Shown here piece by piece: positions 6,039 to 6,405 of a stretch of DNA of 6,405 nt (its first letter is position 1; every line of letters begins with the position of its first letter). The notes under the pieces are model-generated. The model was given only the letters and a program-made list of their open reading frames with translations. It made no database searches and was not told where the DNA came from. The stretch spans positions 1-6,405 of the forward strand of contig CAIJTL010000420.1 of NCBI GenBank assembly GCA_903823545.1, read 5' to 3'. This DNA comes from an uncultured Planctomycetaceae bacterium. Lineage in GTDB: Bacteria; Planctomycetota; Planctomycetia; Planctomycetales; Planctomycetaceae. A program made the translations under genes and the position numbers.

Positions 6039-6405
6039 TCACTGCAACGGAATCCAAATCTCCATGTCGCCCATGCCGGTCTCGGGATTGAACTCGGATG
6101 TGTAACGTTCGAAACATGGGGCACCACCGACCTTCAAGCCGCAGTCTGGTGCCCACTTCGACCAGATGGTGTCGATCGTTTCTGGGATCGCGGACACATG
6201 CTTTGTGTGAGCGAAGACGGCGTAACGTTGACCGGTCAATTTGAGAGTCGTGAACTCGGGCGGGAGCGGTGTAGAAGTCGTTACTTCCACTCCGGTGAGG
6301 TAATCGAAGTCGCAAGCGGACTTCGTGTTCCAACAGACTCCGAAGCACGGCCCTTTGGCTAGGCCCGCAGCGGCTTCCAAGATTGGAATGAAGTGGTGCC
6401 ACTGA
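6039..6405 (-). CDS. Cass2/GyrI-like effector-binding domain protein (5' truncated)
   Basis: The frame is open to the window edge, with 121 residues visible; the first visible residues, QWHHFIPIL, fit the middle of the first half of the domain, so the start lies outside. Motifs match the integron-associated (Cass2-type) branch of the AraC/GyrI effector-binding fold: FDYLTGVEV (33-41), RYAVFAHTKHVSAIPETI (60-77), IWSKWAPDCGL (80-90), FERYTSEFNPETGMGD (98-113), then MEIWIPL with Glu115 at the usual pocket acid. Such domains bind cationic or aromatic small molecules in studied members. The missing N-terminus could be about 35 residues of the same domain, or it could include an AraC-type DNA-binding domain; this cannot be decided here. 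It is on the same strand as the MmcQ/YjbR cluster but 142 bp upstream, with two hairpin repeats between. It differs clearly from the GyrI-like protein at 4698-5171, so the two are not a recent duplication. Confidence 0.82.
   Translation of the reverse strand, partial: QWHHFIPILEAAAGLAKGPCFGVCWNTKSACDFDYLTGVEVTTSTPLPPEFTTLKLTGQRYAVFAHTKHVSAIPETIDTIWSKWAPDCGLKVGGAPCFERYTSEFNPETGMGDMEIWIPLQ

Noticed and set aside
5825..6091. 88-codon plus-strand frame spanning the repeat spacer and both neighbouring genes
   Set aside because: It runs through two hairpin repeats and the ends of two well-supported minus-strand genes; no family likeness.
4698..6405. The two GyrI-like genes as a tandem duplication
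   Set aside because: Their motifs and lengths differ (FDFEVGVPV versus FDYLTGVEV, different C-termini), so they belong to distinct branches of the fold.

Overview
This looks like a chromosomal fragment from a Gram-negative-type bacterium with moderate GC, most likely a planctomycete (Pirellula/Rhodopirellula-like). The basis is inference: an unusual BamA/Omp85 protein with a lipobox-bearing leader, mostly weak Shine-Dalgarno sites, and a set of small accessory genes (DoxX-like, YjbR-like, free-standing GyrI-like domains) that is familiar from that phylum. There is no rRNA, tRNA, CRISPR array, transposase or phage gene.

Layout. Plus strand: the 3' part of a sugar phosphate isomerase/epimerase-type TIM-barrel protein (window start to 827); a 242-bp spacer with a weak terminator-like hairpin; then a 919-residue BamA-type outer-membrane assembly factor (1070-3829), which is the largest gene here. 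A convergent spacer (3830-4057) is packed with palindromes. From there to the end all genes lie on the minus strand. In their own reading order they are: a truncated Cass2/GyrI-like effector-binding protein (6405-6039), a repeat-bearing spacer, a tight three-gene cluster of MmcQ/YjbR-like protein, DoxX-like membrane protein and GyrI-like protein (5896-4698, gaps of 21 and 2 bp), a 130-bp spacer, and a SixA-type histidine phosphatase (4567-4058).

Functionally, the BamA protein would insert beta-barrel proteins in the outer membrane. The minus-strand cluster pairs a small four-helix membrane protein with two soluble domains, one of which (GyrI-like) belongs to a small-molecule-binding fold. A second, different GyrI-like domain lies just upstream, so a role in sensing or coping with small molecules is possible but unproven. 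SixA is probably a separate transcription unit.

The most notable structure outside the genes is a family of 26-nt hairpin repeats with a GTAG edge, present as two inverted pairs (4007-4061 and 5945-6031). Stem substitutions among the copies are compensated, so the fold rather than the sequence appears conserved. A separate 39-bp near-perfect inverted repeat follows bamA. I do not see a clear new multi-gene defence or metabolic system. The repeat family and the odd features of the BamA protein are the items most worth a second look.
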